A stretch of 64,000 nt of DNA from CAVRXT01 sp963725655 (GTDB lineage: Bacteria > Acidobacteriota > Terriglobia > Acidiferrales > UBA7541), in assembly GCA_963725655.1 (NCBI GenBank), contig CAVRYY010000001.1, forward strand, positions 1,922,001 to 1,986,000, written 5' to 3'. Within the stretch, counting starts at the first letter, position 1, and every line of letters begins with the position of its first letter. Below the pieces are notes generated by a model, which made no database searches, was not told where the DNA came from, and saw nothing but the letters and a program-made list of their open reading frames with translations. Of this stretch, positions 34,659 through 42,424 are shown piece by piece. The position numbers and the translations under genes are program-made.

Positions 34659-34717
34659 GGCCGCCGTCGTTGCGGCTGGGTGCCCCAGGTGTCGGTTTTA
34701 CGCCTGGGTTCTCCACG
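34659..34717 (+). repeat. Dispersed palindromes, types D and B, leading into the tandem array
   Basis: AGGCCGCCGTCGTTGCGGCTG (type D, imperfect) at 34659-34678 runs into a type B element (GGTGCCCCAGGTGTCGG, then CGCCTGGGTTCTCC). The same D-then-B order occurs at 49562-49630. It abuts the first unit of the 110-bp array. Confidence 0.6.
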
Positions 34718-35376
34718 CCTTTGCCTATCTTTGTGCAGTACGGTTCGCCGCCGTTATCTGTTCCGGGTGCCCCACTCTTCCCGATTTTTGGGAAGGGTGG
34801 GCGTCAAAACCTCCGGCCCCAACCACGCCTTTGCCTATCTTTTTGCAGTACGGTTCGCCGCCGTTATCTGTTCCGGGTGCCCCACTCTTCCCGATTTTTG
34901 GGAAGGGTGGGCGTCAAAACCTCCGGCCCCAACCATGCCTTTGACTATCTTTGTGCAGTACGGTTCGCCGCCGTTATCTGTTCCGGGTGCCCCACTCTTC
35001 CCGATTTTTGGGAAGGGTGGGCGTCAAAACCTCCGGCCCCAACCATGCCTTTGACTATCTTTGTGCAGTACGGTTCGCCGCCGTTATCTGTTCCGGGTGC
35101 CCCACTCTTCCCGATTTTTGGGAAGGGTGGGCGTCAAAACCTCCGGCCCCAACCATGCCTTTGCCTATCTTTGTGCAGTACGGTTCGCCGCCGTTATCTG
35201 TTCCGGGTGCCCCACTCTTCCCGATTTTTGGGAAGGGTGGGCGTCAAAACCTCCGGCCCCAACCATGCCTTTGCCTATCTTTGTGCAGTACGGTTCGCCG
35301 CCGTTATCTGTTCCGGGTGCCCCACTCTTCCCGATTTTTGGGAAGGGTGGGCGTCAAAACCTCCGGCCCCAACCAT
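34717..35376 (+). repeat. Six tandem copies of a 110-bp palindrome-containing unit
   Basis: Units begin at 34717, 34827, 34937, 35047, 35157 and 35267. The copies are nearly identical, differing at only a few positions (for example TTGTGCAG or TTTTGCAG, and CTATC preceded by GC or GA). Each unit has a unique 50-bp part and a type A hairpin (first copy arms 34769-34782 and 34790-34802, loop GATTTTT). It lies between rnj and the glsB-like gene, both on the minus strand. All three plus-strand frames stay open through it only because the unit lacks stops; I do not think it is coding. Confidence 0.92.
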
Positions 35377-35450
35377 ACATTCCAACCTAAGCCCTAATCT
35401 TTCGACTTTATGCGCCCCGTGCAAACGGTGCGCCCCGCGCAAACGCCGCC

Positions 35451-35753
35451 CTAGTATTCCCGCTCCCCGCCCGAAAACAACCGCGCCACCGCCACCAACA
35501 ACACCGCACCCACCGTAGCCGCCGCCACACTCCCAAAAAATCCGAACGCCGTAATCCCCAGCTTCGAGAAAACCCATCCGCCAATCACCGCCCCCACCAA
35601 CCCAATCACAATATCCGCCAGACATCCGAACCCTCGCCCGCGGGTCACCACTCCCGCCAGCCACCCAGCCAGCAATCCAATCAATATCCACCAAACCAGC
35701 GGATGACTTATAAAAACCTGGATCGAGTGCTCGTTAACAGTTCCTTGGCTCAT
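35451..35753 (-). CDS. GlsB/YeaQ/YmgE-family membrane protein
   Basis: Small inner-membrane protein linked to general stress and sometimes called transglycosylase-associated. Three hydrophobic helices are visible: WWILIGLLAGWLAGVV, CLADIVIGLVGAVIGGWVF and VAAATVGAVLLVAVARLF, with the family GxG turns. The first 15 residues are an extra soluble N-terminus. ATG at 35753 is preceded by AGGGGA. It lies 31 bp from the end of speB on the same strand, so it may be co-transcribed. Confidence 0.87.
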   Translation of the reverse strand: MSQGTVNEHSIQVFISHPLVWWILIGLLAGWLAGVVTRGRGFGCLADIVIGLVGAVIGGWVFSKLGITAFGFFGSVAAATVGAVLLVAVARLFSGGEREY

Positions 35754-35783
35754 AGTTCCCCTAGTCGCAGCTCACGACCGCGC

Positions 35784-36694
35784 TTACTTCCCGCGATTCG
35801 CTCCACAGAAAATGTAACCCAGACACTTGTAAATCAATTTCGCCGCCAGAAAATCCGAAGCGTGATCGCCCGGCTGCGGCAACAACTCCACCACATCCAT
35901 CGCCACAATTCGCTTGCTCGCCGCCACCGCCCGCACCAGCGCCAATACTTGGTACCAATCCAGGCCGCCCGGCTCCGGCGTCCCGGTCGCCGGCACGTAT
36001 GCCGGATCCAACCCGTCCAGATCGATCGTCAAGTAGACATCATCCGTCAAATCCGCCACCACCCGCGGCGCCCACGCTGTCCACCGCCGCGCGCGCGATA
36101 TCCTTCGCCCAGTAAATCTTCGTCCGCAGCCGCGGAATCGCCTCCGCTTCCTCCACCGAAAGCGAACGGATGCCCACCTGCACCGCCGGACAAATCTCCA
36201 CCACCCGCCGCATCGCGCACGCGTGGCTCGTTGGATTGCCGTGATAGGACTCCCGCAAGTCCGCATGCGCGTCGATCTGCAGCACGCTCAACCCCGGAAA
36301 TTTTCGCGCTGCTGCGGAAACCAGCGGCGGAGTCAGCGAATGTTCGCCGCCCAGCGCCACCGGAAGTTTTCCATCTCCCAGCACCGCCAGCTCCGCGGTG
36401 TAAAGCTCCCCCAGCACTTTTTCCAGTGTCCCTTCCTGCGTTTCGATCGCCGGCAGCGTGGCGATCCCGAATTTCTTGTAGATCTCCCTCTGCAGTTCTT
36501 CGTCATATAGCTCCATGTTGCGGCTCGCCGCGATAATCGCCGCCGGGCCGTTGCGCGTCCCATGCTCGTAGCTGGTGGTCCGCTCCAGCGGCACCGGCAA
36601 AATAACCGCGCGCGATTTCTCGTAGATCGAATCTTCTTCCGGCAAATCCGCCAAAATTGTCAGGAGCCGCCGCTGTATAGGAGTTTTGGGCCAT
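35784..36694 (-). CDS. speB: Agmatinase/arginase-family ureohydrolase SpeB (two frameshifts)
   Basis: Binuclear manganese enzyme that converts agmatine to putrescine and urea. Metal motifs are visible across the frames: GGEHSLT, QIDAHADLRESY and TIDLDGLDPAYVPATGTPEPGG. The true N-terminus is probably the ATG at 36694 (MAQNSYTAAAPDNFGG), joined to LPEEDSIYEKSRAVILPVP after removal of one base near 36645. A second extra base near 36078 separates KDIARAAVD from the WAPRVVADL segment. Corrected length is 302 residues, normal for agmatinase. Paired with the pyruvoyl arginine decarboxylase at 40.8 kb it completes arginine to putrescine. Confidence 0.82.
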
Positions 36695-36860
36695 GCGGGA
36701 ATTCCAAGGGTGAATTTATTTTGCGCCCCGCGAGCTGTAAAATCCTCGCGTAAAATCGGTGCGCTTGTATTATTCGCTTGCCTGTAATATCACTATTCGC
36801 GCGCCGTCTCGCCGCCGCACCTGGCGCGAATCGCCTTTACATTACCTGCGAGGGAGATGA
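36695..36860. promoter_or_regulatory. Divergent intergenic region, speB / deoxyhypusine-synthase-like gene
   Basis: This AT-richer 166-bp gap separates two divergently read polyamine genes, so it should carry both promoters. TAATAT (near 36786) and TAAAAT (near 36750) are candidate -10 boxes for the rightward gene, but neither has a convincing -35. The ribosome site GAGGGAGA lies 6 nt before the ATG at 36861. Confidence 0.4.
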
Positions 36861-37940
36861 ATGGCAAAGAAAAAGGGTGTGACTGGCCGAATCCTCCACG
36901 ACCCTGTCGCCGATCGCCTGCAGCCGGTTTACCCGCTTGATCTTTCCAAGGCCCGCACCGTCGACGACTCTCGTTCGCGCCATGGGGCAGACCGCTTTCA
37001 CCGGCCGCCAGATCGGCGATGCCGCCGACGTCCTCGAAGCCATGGCCCGCGATAAAGATTGCTTCGTGGTCATGACTCTTTCCGGCGCCCTGACCGTCGC
37101 CAAGATGGGCCTGATTTTCTGCGACCTCGTCGAATCCGGCATCGTCCAGCGCCATCGTTTCCACCGGTGCGCTCGATGGCCCACGGTTTAGTCGAGGCCA
37201 CCGGCCTTTCTCATTTTCGTTACGACGAGAAAATGGACGATCGCGACTTTGTTCGAAGCCGGATACAACCGCGTCTACGATACCCTCGAACCGGAAACCA
37301 ATCTCGACGCCGTCGAAGAAGTCGTCCAGGGCATCCTCAGCGCATGGGACGCCGAAGAAACCGTCTGCAGTTGGAAGCTAAACAAGCGCATTGGCGAATA
37401 CCTGCTCAAGCACTCCAAGGGGCGGGGAATTCTAAAATCCGCAGCGGTCCACAACGTCCCGGTCTTCGTTCCGGCGTTCAGTGATTCCGAAATCGGCATT
37501 GATTTTGCTCTGCATCACCGCATTCGACGCGCCGCCAACCGTCCCACTCTGCGCTTCGATCCGTTCCTCGACTTCGAACACTACGCCTCCACCATGCTGG
37601 CCACCAAGCGCATGGGAATTTTCACCTTGGGCGGCGGCGTCCCCAGAAACTGGGCCCAGCAATTCGGCGTCTACGCCGAAATCCTGGCTCGCCGCGGCTA
37701 CGAGAAACTCCCCCTGAAGCGCTACAACTACGGCCTGCGCATCTGCCCCGAACCAGTCCATTGGGGCGGCCTAAGCGGCAGCACCTACACCGAAGCCGTC
37801 TCCTGGGGCAAATTCGTCCCCCCGAGGAAGGCGGCCGCTTCGCCGAAGTCTTCGACGACGCCACCGTAGCCCTCCCGCTAGTAGTAGGCGCTGTCTTGGA
37901 CCGCCTGGGCTACTTCGACCGCAAACCCACCAAAAAATAG
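36861..37940 (+). CDS. Deoxyhypusine synthase family protein (five single-base indels)
   Basis: NAD-dependent aminobutyl-transfer enzyme of the deoxyhypusine/homospermidine synthase family, common in bacteria as a polyamine enzyme. Read across frames: LDLSKARTVDDLVRAMGQTAF, MTLSGALTVAKMG, VEATGLSHFRYDE, LFEAGYNRVYDTLEPE, HNVPVFVPAFSDSEIG, and GVPRNWAQQ. Extra bases lie near 36969, 37150, 37175 and 37248, and one C is missing in the run at 37817-37822. Corrected length is 358 residues with no other damage, so read errors are likely. The exact product (homospermidine or other) cannot be read from sequence. Divergent from speB. Confidence 0.8.
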
Positions 37941-38647
37941 TCGCACCGATAACGAATCGACGAGGGGGTGCTGAGCGAAGCGCAGCGGGTGCCCCAGGTG
38001 TCGGTTTCACACCGGGGTTTTCCAAGTTTTTGACTCGCCTGGCTTTGCCTGCCCCCGTTGCAGCTCCCCCACTCATGGCGGAAAAACACCACACGCAAGA
38101 ACAACCGCACCAAAAATGTCACTCCGCCCGTCCAGTGTCCAAAGTTTGCCTTAAGAAGTAGCAGGTGGGTACCCCACTCGTCGCCTTCACGTGTGGGGTT
38201 CTTGACTTAGGTTTCCAGGTTCTGCGCCCTCATTTTTTTCGGATGCCACTGTTCCCGGTCTGTAAGAAGGTGGTGTTTTGACTTTGCTGTAGCCGTGGAA
38301 GGTGGGTGGCGCACCCTTCGCCGTCAAGGGTGCGGATTATGTCTAGCCACAATCTCAATTGCCCCCGAGCACCCGATATTCCCGTAGCGTCGTCTTTGCC
38401 TCTCTCTGAGCCTTTGGTTTCGTACCGCCGCCACTCCAGGCGGACAAAAATCCAATCCCAGCCCACCTCGCGTTAAAACGCGGGCAAACCCTCAGCGCTC
38501 GCGCGGGGTTTCCATCCTTCCCCGAGTCTTTGGGGTTTAATCCATTGAAGCTCTTCGGCCTCCGTTCCGACGCCCCGATCTCTTCGCGGCCGGAGCAAAA
38601 TAAGCGTATATTGCCACCGCCCCACATCCGCCTCGGGAGACGATTCA
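37941..38647. repeat. 707-bp non-coding stretch with three dispersed palindromes
   Basis: No credible gene on either strand; the minus frame at 38355-38657 shows no conserved pattern. It holds a type B palindrome at 37987-38024 (GTGCCCCAGGTGTCGG, then CACCGGGGTTTTCC), a type B relative at 38166-38206 (GGTACCCCACTCG, then CGTGTGGGGTTC) and a type C copy at 38299-38340. The last 110 bp lead to the promoter and ribosome site (GGGAGA) of the gene at 38648. Confidence 0.6.
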
Positions 38648-39160
38648 ATGAAAGCAACCTTCACAATCTTGGTTTTAATAGCAATACTTTCACTCCCCGC
38701 ACTCGCGCAACAGGCCCCACCCCCGGACCCGCTGCTCGATCATATGACCGGCCACTGGCTACTGCAGGGCAAGATCGCCGGCCACGAAACCACCCACGAT
38801 GTAGACGTCGAGTGGCTCCTGGGCCACGAGTATTTGCAACTCCATGAGATCTCGCGCGAAAAGAATACCCACGGCCGCGCCGCGTACGAAGCGATCGCCC
38901 TGATTGAATGGGATCAAACGGCAAGCGAGTATCGGTGCCAGTGGCTCGACTCGACGGCTGGCGGCGGCCTCTCCGCCCAGGCCATCGCTCACGCCAGGCG
39001 CGATGGCGATCGGATTCCGTTCTTGTTCAAGTATAAGGGTGGCGATTTTCACACCACTTTCGCCTACAACAAGAGCAACGATACCTGGCAGTGGATCATG
39101 GACAACGAGGATGGCGGGAAGTTGGTGCCATTCGCGCGTGTGAAACTCACCCGGAAATAG
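38648..39160 (+). CDS. Secreted DUF1579-like protein
   Basis: Small exported protein of 170 residues. A signal peptide (MKATFTILVLIAILSLPALAQ) precedes a beta-rich domain with HMTGHWLLQGKIAG, VEWLLGHEYLQLHE and WQWIMDNEDGG, resembling DUF1579 lipocalin-like proteins that are numerous in Acidobacteriota. Function is unknown; a role in binding a hydrophobic ligand is possible from the fold alone. ATG at 38648 has GGGAGA 8 nt upstream. Its end is 28 bp from the truncated toxin gene on the other strand. Confidence 0.78.
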   Translation: MKATFTILVLIAILSLPALAQQAPPPDPLLDHMTGHWLLQGKIAGHETTHDVDVEWLLGHEYLQLHEISREKNTHGRAAYEAIALIEWDQTASEYRCQWLDSTAGGGLSAQAIAHARRDGDRIPFLFKYKGGDFHTTFAYNKSNDTWQWIMDNEDGGKLVPFARVKLTRK

Positions 39161-39187
39161 CCGCTTCGCCGCCTGCGGACGAATCAC

Positions 39188-39619
39188 CTAACTCGTCTCG
39201 ACTTGAATTTCCGATCGCACCGTTCCCAGACCGGTCACCTGCGGTGTGTAGGGCAACCGATAGATCGTATAGCGGCTCGCGTTCCCGGATTTGCGGTGTA
39301 CCGTATTCGCCGGATCGCATTGAAACCCGGCATTCAACAGGGCATTCGTGACAACCTCACGCAGTTCACGCAGCTCCGCGCGTGAGCGCGGTTCATTCGA
39401 CACCATTTTCAGGTCGATATCTTCCGACATGCGCCGGATAAGACGGTGAGCCCGGCTTAAAGCGGTTCCGCCACTGAACACCAGACGAAACGGCCGAACA
39501 TCCGTCGCGCGAATCGCCGCAAGCGCCCTGACCACATACCAATCCTTCTCAACCAACACGGGACTCGGCAGATCGAAATGCCGTTGAACCTCGAGCAGCT
39601 CTTTGCAAAGACGGTTTAT
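39188..39619 (-). pseudogene. Truncated AbiEii/AbiGii-like nucleotidyltransferase toxin
   Basis: The frame encodes the N-terminal half of an AbiEii-type nucleotidyltransferase: LVEKDWYVVRALAAI, then FSGGTALSRAHRLI and SEDIDLK, the intact GG/S and DxD nucleotide-binding motifs. It stops after about 143 residues (ending SEIQVETS), where relatives run to about 250-300, so the C-terminal half is lost. The antitoxin stop reads ATAA; the expected ATGA overlap would have supplied an ATG, so the toxin has ATA at its natural start. It is probably inactive or very weakly expressed. Confidence 0.7.
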
Positions 39620-40032
39620 CGCGCAACCACCAGCTCCTGACCGCCGTCGCGGAGCCGCCGCGAAAATCTCCCTTTCACCCGCACCACTGGATTGAGCGGA
39701 ATTTGCGTGGAACGTCTTTCGTTGTAGTCCTCTTCGGCTTCGGAAAATTCCCACGCCACGCCAAGCTTGGTCAGCGCTTGCCGCGCCGCCCCTAGAAATC
39801 CGTTCCGGCTATCGAGGATCGGGTCTCCGGAAAGCCGCGAGACAACCGCCCGCCCATTCACTCCATAGCCGAGGCGTACCAGCTGTTTCTCGCGCACGAG
39901 GATGCGCAGTACTCGCAGAACTTGATCCTCGCCGCCGAGGTCCCGAAACTCGCGCGGCAAAAACACATCTTCACCGCGTTTCCGCGCGATCCGACTCTCA
40001 ATCCGGTCGCGCAATGTTTTTTGTCGACGCAT
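39616..40032 (-). CDS. AbiEi/DUF6088-like antitoxin
   Basis: Antitoxin-side protein of an AbiE-type (type IV) toxin-antitoxin pair. The N-terminus (LRDRIESRIARKRGEDVFLPREF, with QVLRVLRILVREKQLVRLGYG) is the winged-helix DNA-binding part that represses its own promoter in known systems. The C-terminal half contains NPVVRVKGRFSRRL. 138 residues from the ATG at 40032. Its last bases overlap the damaged toxin start. Two direct repeats lie just upstream. Confidence 0.75.
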   Translation of the reverse strand: MRRQKTLRDRIESRIARKRGEDVFLPREFRDLGGEDQVLRVLRILVREKQLVRLGYGVNGRAVVSRLSGDPILDSRNGFLGAARQALTKLGVAWEFSEAEEDYNERRSTQIPLNPVVRVKGRFSRRLRDGGQELVVAR

Positions 40033-40041
40033 ACGCACCTA

Positions 40042-40079
40042 CAAAAACCCGACACTAAGTATTGGCAAAAACCCGACAC
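40042..40079 (-). promoter_or_regulatory. Two 14-bp direct repeats upstream of the antitoxin gene
   Basis: On the minus strand GTGTCGGGTTTTTG occurs twice (40079-40066 and 40055-40042), identical, 24 bp apart, ending 9 bp before the ATG at 40032. AbiEi-type antitoxins bind repeats at their own promoter, so this is the probable operator. The downstream copy lies in the translation initiation region and may also act in the mRNA. Confidence 0.55.
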
Positions 40080-40250
40080 GTAGCAACCGTAAACCACTGT
40101 GGATTAGACACTTGGCGCAGGCATGATCGGGTCCCGCAAAACTCCAATCCGGGCTCGTCTCGCTCGAAAAACGAGGCGAACCTCAAGCGCTCAGCCCTTC
40201 GATTTCGTCAGGGAATTCAAATCCGGAAGGAAAATCCACCGCAGAAAAAC

Positions 40251-40808
40251 CTAGTCGTCATCACCCAGCAAAATCGCCGCCGCCAACACCGTAGTCCACA
40301 ACCCTCTCTTATCCCCCACCGCCGACTGCGTAATATTCATCGTCCGCACGATCTTATTCGATATCCGGTAAACTTCCTTCTTCTCATCCCACGACAAATC
40401 CGGATCGAACTCCACGTTCAGCGTAGTCGCCAGCATCTCCGCCGCCAGCTCTTCGGTATACTCCCCCGCAATTTCTTCGCTTTCCCCGAACGAATGATGC
40501 TCGGAAAGATATCCGAACATCGACTTATCCCCCGGCAGCGCCAGTCCCACCCCTGCCGCGATCAGCCGATGCGGCTCCCGGGTCTGATTCTCGCTGATCA
40601 CCGTGAACGCCACTTGCCCCGGCTTCAGGTGCTTCAATCCTTCGCTGCGGGAAATCAGTTTGCAGTACGGTGGGAAAATCGAAGAGACCCGAACGATGTT
40701 GCAGGCCGCGATACCCGCGTTGCGCAGGGCAAGCTCGAAGCTCGATAGCCGCTCCCGGTGTTTACCCACTCCCTTGGTTAGAAAGATCTTCTTCGCGACG
40801 AACGCCAT
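40251..40808 (-). CDS. pdaD: Pyruvoyl-dependent arginine decarboxylase
   Basis: Makes agmatine from arginine. The enzyme is a self-cleaving proenzyme; the cleavage site is visible as Ser42-Ser43 in RVSSIFPPYC, where Ser43 becomes the pyruvoyl group. The rest matches the family (VAFTVISENQTREPHRLIAAGVGLA, then HHSFGESEEIAGEYTEELA, with the active-site Glu region). 185 residues, typical. The ATG at 40808 lacks a strong ribosome site. It is about 3.6 kb from speB, with which it would form a putrescine route, and is separated from it by the toxin-antitoxin remnant. Confidence 0.93.
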   Translation of the reverse strand: MAFVAKKIFLTKGVGKHRERLSSFELALRNAGIAACNIVRVSSIFPPYCKLISRSEGLKHLKPGQVAFTVISENQTREPHRLIAAGVGLALPGDKSMFGYLSEHHSFGESEEIAGEYTEELAAEMLATTLNVEFDPDLSWDEKKEVYRISNKIVRTMNITQSAVGDKRGLWTTVLAAAILLGDDD

Positions 40809-40965
40809 GGAGTGGTCGGGACTGCGATTCCTCCGCTACCGAACTAAGGGAAAATTTGCTTGCGGAAAAAAATTAACAAGAAGGGAAGGGGGTGTCAATC
40901 AATTTCGGAGATTTTCACGCGATATTGATACTCGCGGCTCAGCCTCGCCGCAGAAATTCGCCGGC

Positions 40966-41493
40966 TTATTCCGCGCAAAGTGAAACGCACGGCGCCAGCA
41001 AATCCGAAACCGCGATCAAATCTTTCAATTCCTGCGGAGTGAAGTCCGGTCCCGCGGCATGCGATGTCCGCGCTTTTCGGCTCACCTGGATCACGCCCAC
41101 CACTTTTTTCTGGAAAACCAGCGGCACGCTCATGATTTTCTGAATCGGATCTCCCGGCGCATCGTCCAACTTTACCGCCTCAAACACCGACGCATGCGGC
41201 ACCACCGAAAAATGATTGATGATTTCCGGACGCCGTTCCCGCGCCGTCCGCGCCGCCAGTGACGACATGCTCGTCAACGGGATGCTCCCCACCTGCTGCA
41301 ATTTCTCCGGCACCACGAAGCGCAGGTGTTTGCCGTCCTTGGACAGCGAAAACACCGCCACTTCCGCCAGGTTCACTTCGAAACTGCGGCTAATATGCTG
41401 CGCGGCCTTGGTCAGGGCATCAGTGTCGTTCTGGCCAGTTCGCACAATTTGGTGCGCAATCCGTGTGATTTCGGTCGTAAGTTCGAGCGGCAT
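40966..41493 (-). CDS. GAF-domain protein
   Basis: A single GAF domain of 175 residues: SRSFEVNLAEVAVFSLSKDGKHLRF, ARERRPEIINHFSVV, and KIMSVPLVFQKKVVGVIQVSRK. GAF domains sense small ligands or serve as dimer modules. With no attached output domain it probably acts on another protein. ATG at 41493. It is divergent from sdhC with 280 bp between the starts. Confidence 0.85.
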   Translation of the reverse strand: MPLELTTEITRIAHQIVRTGQNDTDALTKAAQHISRSFEVNLAEVAVFSLSKDGKHLRFVVPEKLQQVGSIPLTSMSSLAARTARERRPEIINHFSVVPHASVFEAVKLDDAPGDPIQKIMSVPLVFQKKVVGVIQVSRKARTSHAAGPDFTPQELKDLIAVSDLLAPCVSLCAE

Positions 41494-41773
41494 TGGTCCT
41501 CTTTGAAACTATATTGTGAGCCAGAATGGCATAGCCACAAGTGTTAAATTTCCCCGTGACGCGGTCTTGCAAACACCTCCCCGCCGCCCCGTACGAAAGT
41601 CGAGTCGGCCCAGCACCTTTCCGCGCCCGCCATCTGAAGTCCGCGCTTTTCAAGTTCGCGTGTGGCCGCTATTCAGAATAGATTTCGCGCCATAAATCCC
41701 CTGTGATAAACTGTGCTTTGAAATCGTAAGTGTCGCAGAATCTTCGGGTTTGACATCGGCAAGCGGAGCGTGC

Positions 41774-42424
41774 ATGTCGTCCTTACCGGCTCAATCCAAA
41801 GCCAGTTACATCCTCGACAAGCTTCAATCCCTTAGCGGCGTGGTACCCATCGGGGCATTTCTTCTCGAGCACCTCTGGTCCAATAGCTATGCCTTGGTCA
41901 GCGTCGCCAGCTACAACGAGGTTTCTCACTCCCTCCAGGCCATTCCGTGGCGGGTGATCGTCGAAGCCTCCGCCCTCTGGCTGCCCATCCTTTTCCATGG
42001 CATCTACGGCCTCTACATCTGGTGGAACGGCAAATCCAACGCCTTCTCCCACCCCTGGATGTCCAACTGGATGTACACCCTTCAGCGCTGGTCAGGCATC
42101 GTGGCCTTCATCTTTATTGGCTGGCACGTTTACTCCGAGCGCTTCGTCGGCCAGGGCCGCACCACTTACGCCGACATGGTCCAGGTCATGGCCAATCCTT
42201 ACTACGTTGCCTTCTACATCATTGGCGTCACCGCCGCCTCTTTCCATCTTGGCAACGGCCTCTGGAATTTCGCCTGCAAGTGGGGCATCGCCGTCACCGT
42301 TCGTTCGCAGCGCGTCGCCGCTTACTTCGGCGGAGCGGTGGGCATCGCTCTCACCTTTGTTGGAATCTGCATCGTCATCGGCTTACGCTACAGCTGGTTT
42401 CCGCTGGGGTCCTACGTCCAATGA
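41774..42424 (+). CDS. sdhC: Succinate dehydrogenase cytochrome b subunit SdhC
   Basis: Membrane anchor of complex II, of the single-polypeptide type found with B-type succinate/fumarate enzymes. It has five to six hydrophobic segments; candidate heme-ligand histidines are in LLEHLWSN, FIGWHVYSERF and ASFHLGNGLWNF. The ATG at 41774 has GGAG 6 nt upstream; an in-frame TTG at 41750 is less likely. The stop overlaps the sdhA ATG (ATGA), so translation is coupled. 216 residues, normal. Confidence 0.93.
   Translation: MSSLPAQSKASYILDKLQSLSGVVPIGAFLLEHLWSNSYALVSVASYNEVSHSLQAIPWRVIVEASALWLPILFHGIYGLYIWWNGKSNAFSHPWMSNWMYTLQRWSGIVAFIFIGWHVYSERFVGQGRTTYADMVQVMANPYYVAFYIIGVTAASFHLGNGLWNFACKWGIAVTVRSQRVAAYFGGAVGIALTFVGICIVIGLRYSWFPLGSYVQ

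Noticed and set aside
34717..35376. CRISPR array
   Set aside because: The repeats are contiguous 110-bp units without unique spacers, and no cas genes are present.
34670..35518. A 282-codon open frame, and others in all three plus frames, across the tandem array
   Set aside because: The 110-bp unit lacks stops in every frame, so long frames arise by chance; the encoded repeat has no start signal and no family.
38355..38657. Minus-strand 100-codon frame in the repeat-rich gap
   Set aside because: Composition is irregular, it runs through dispersed palindromes and shows no conserved pattern.
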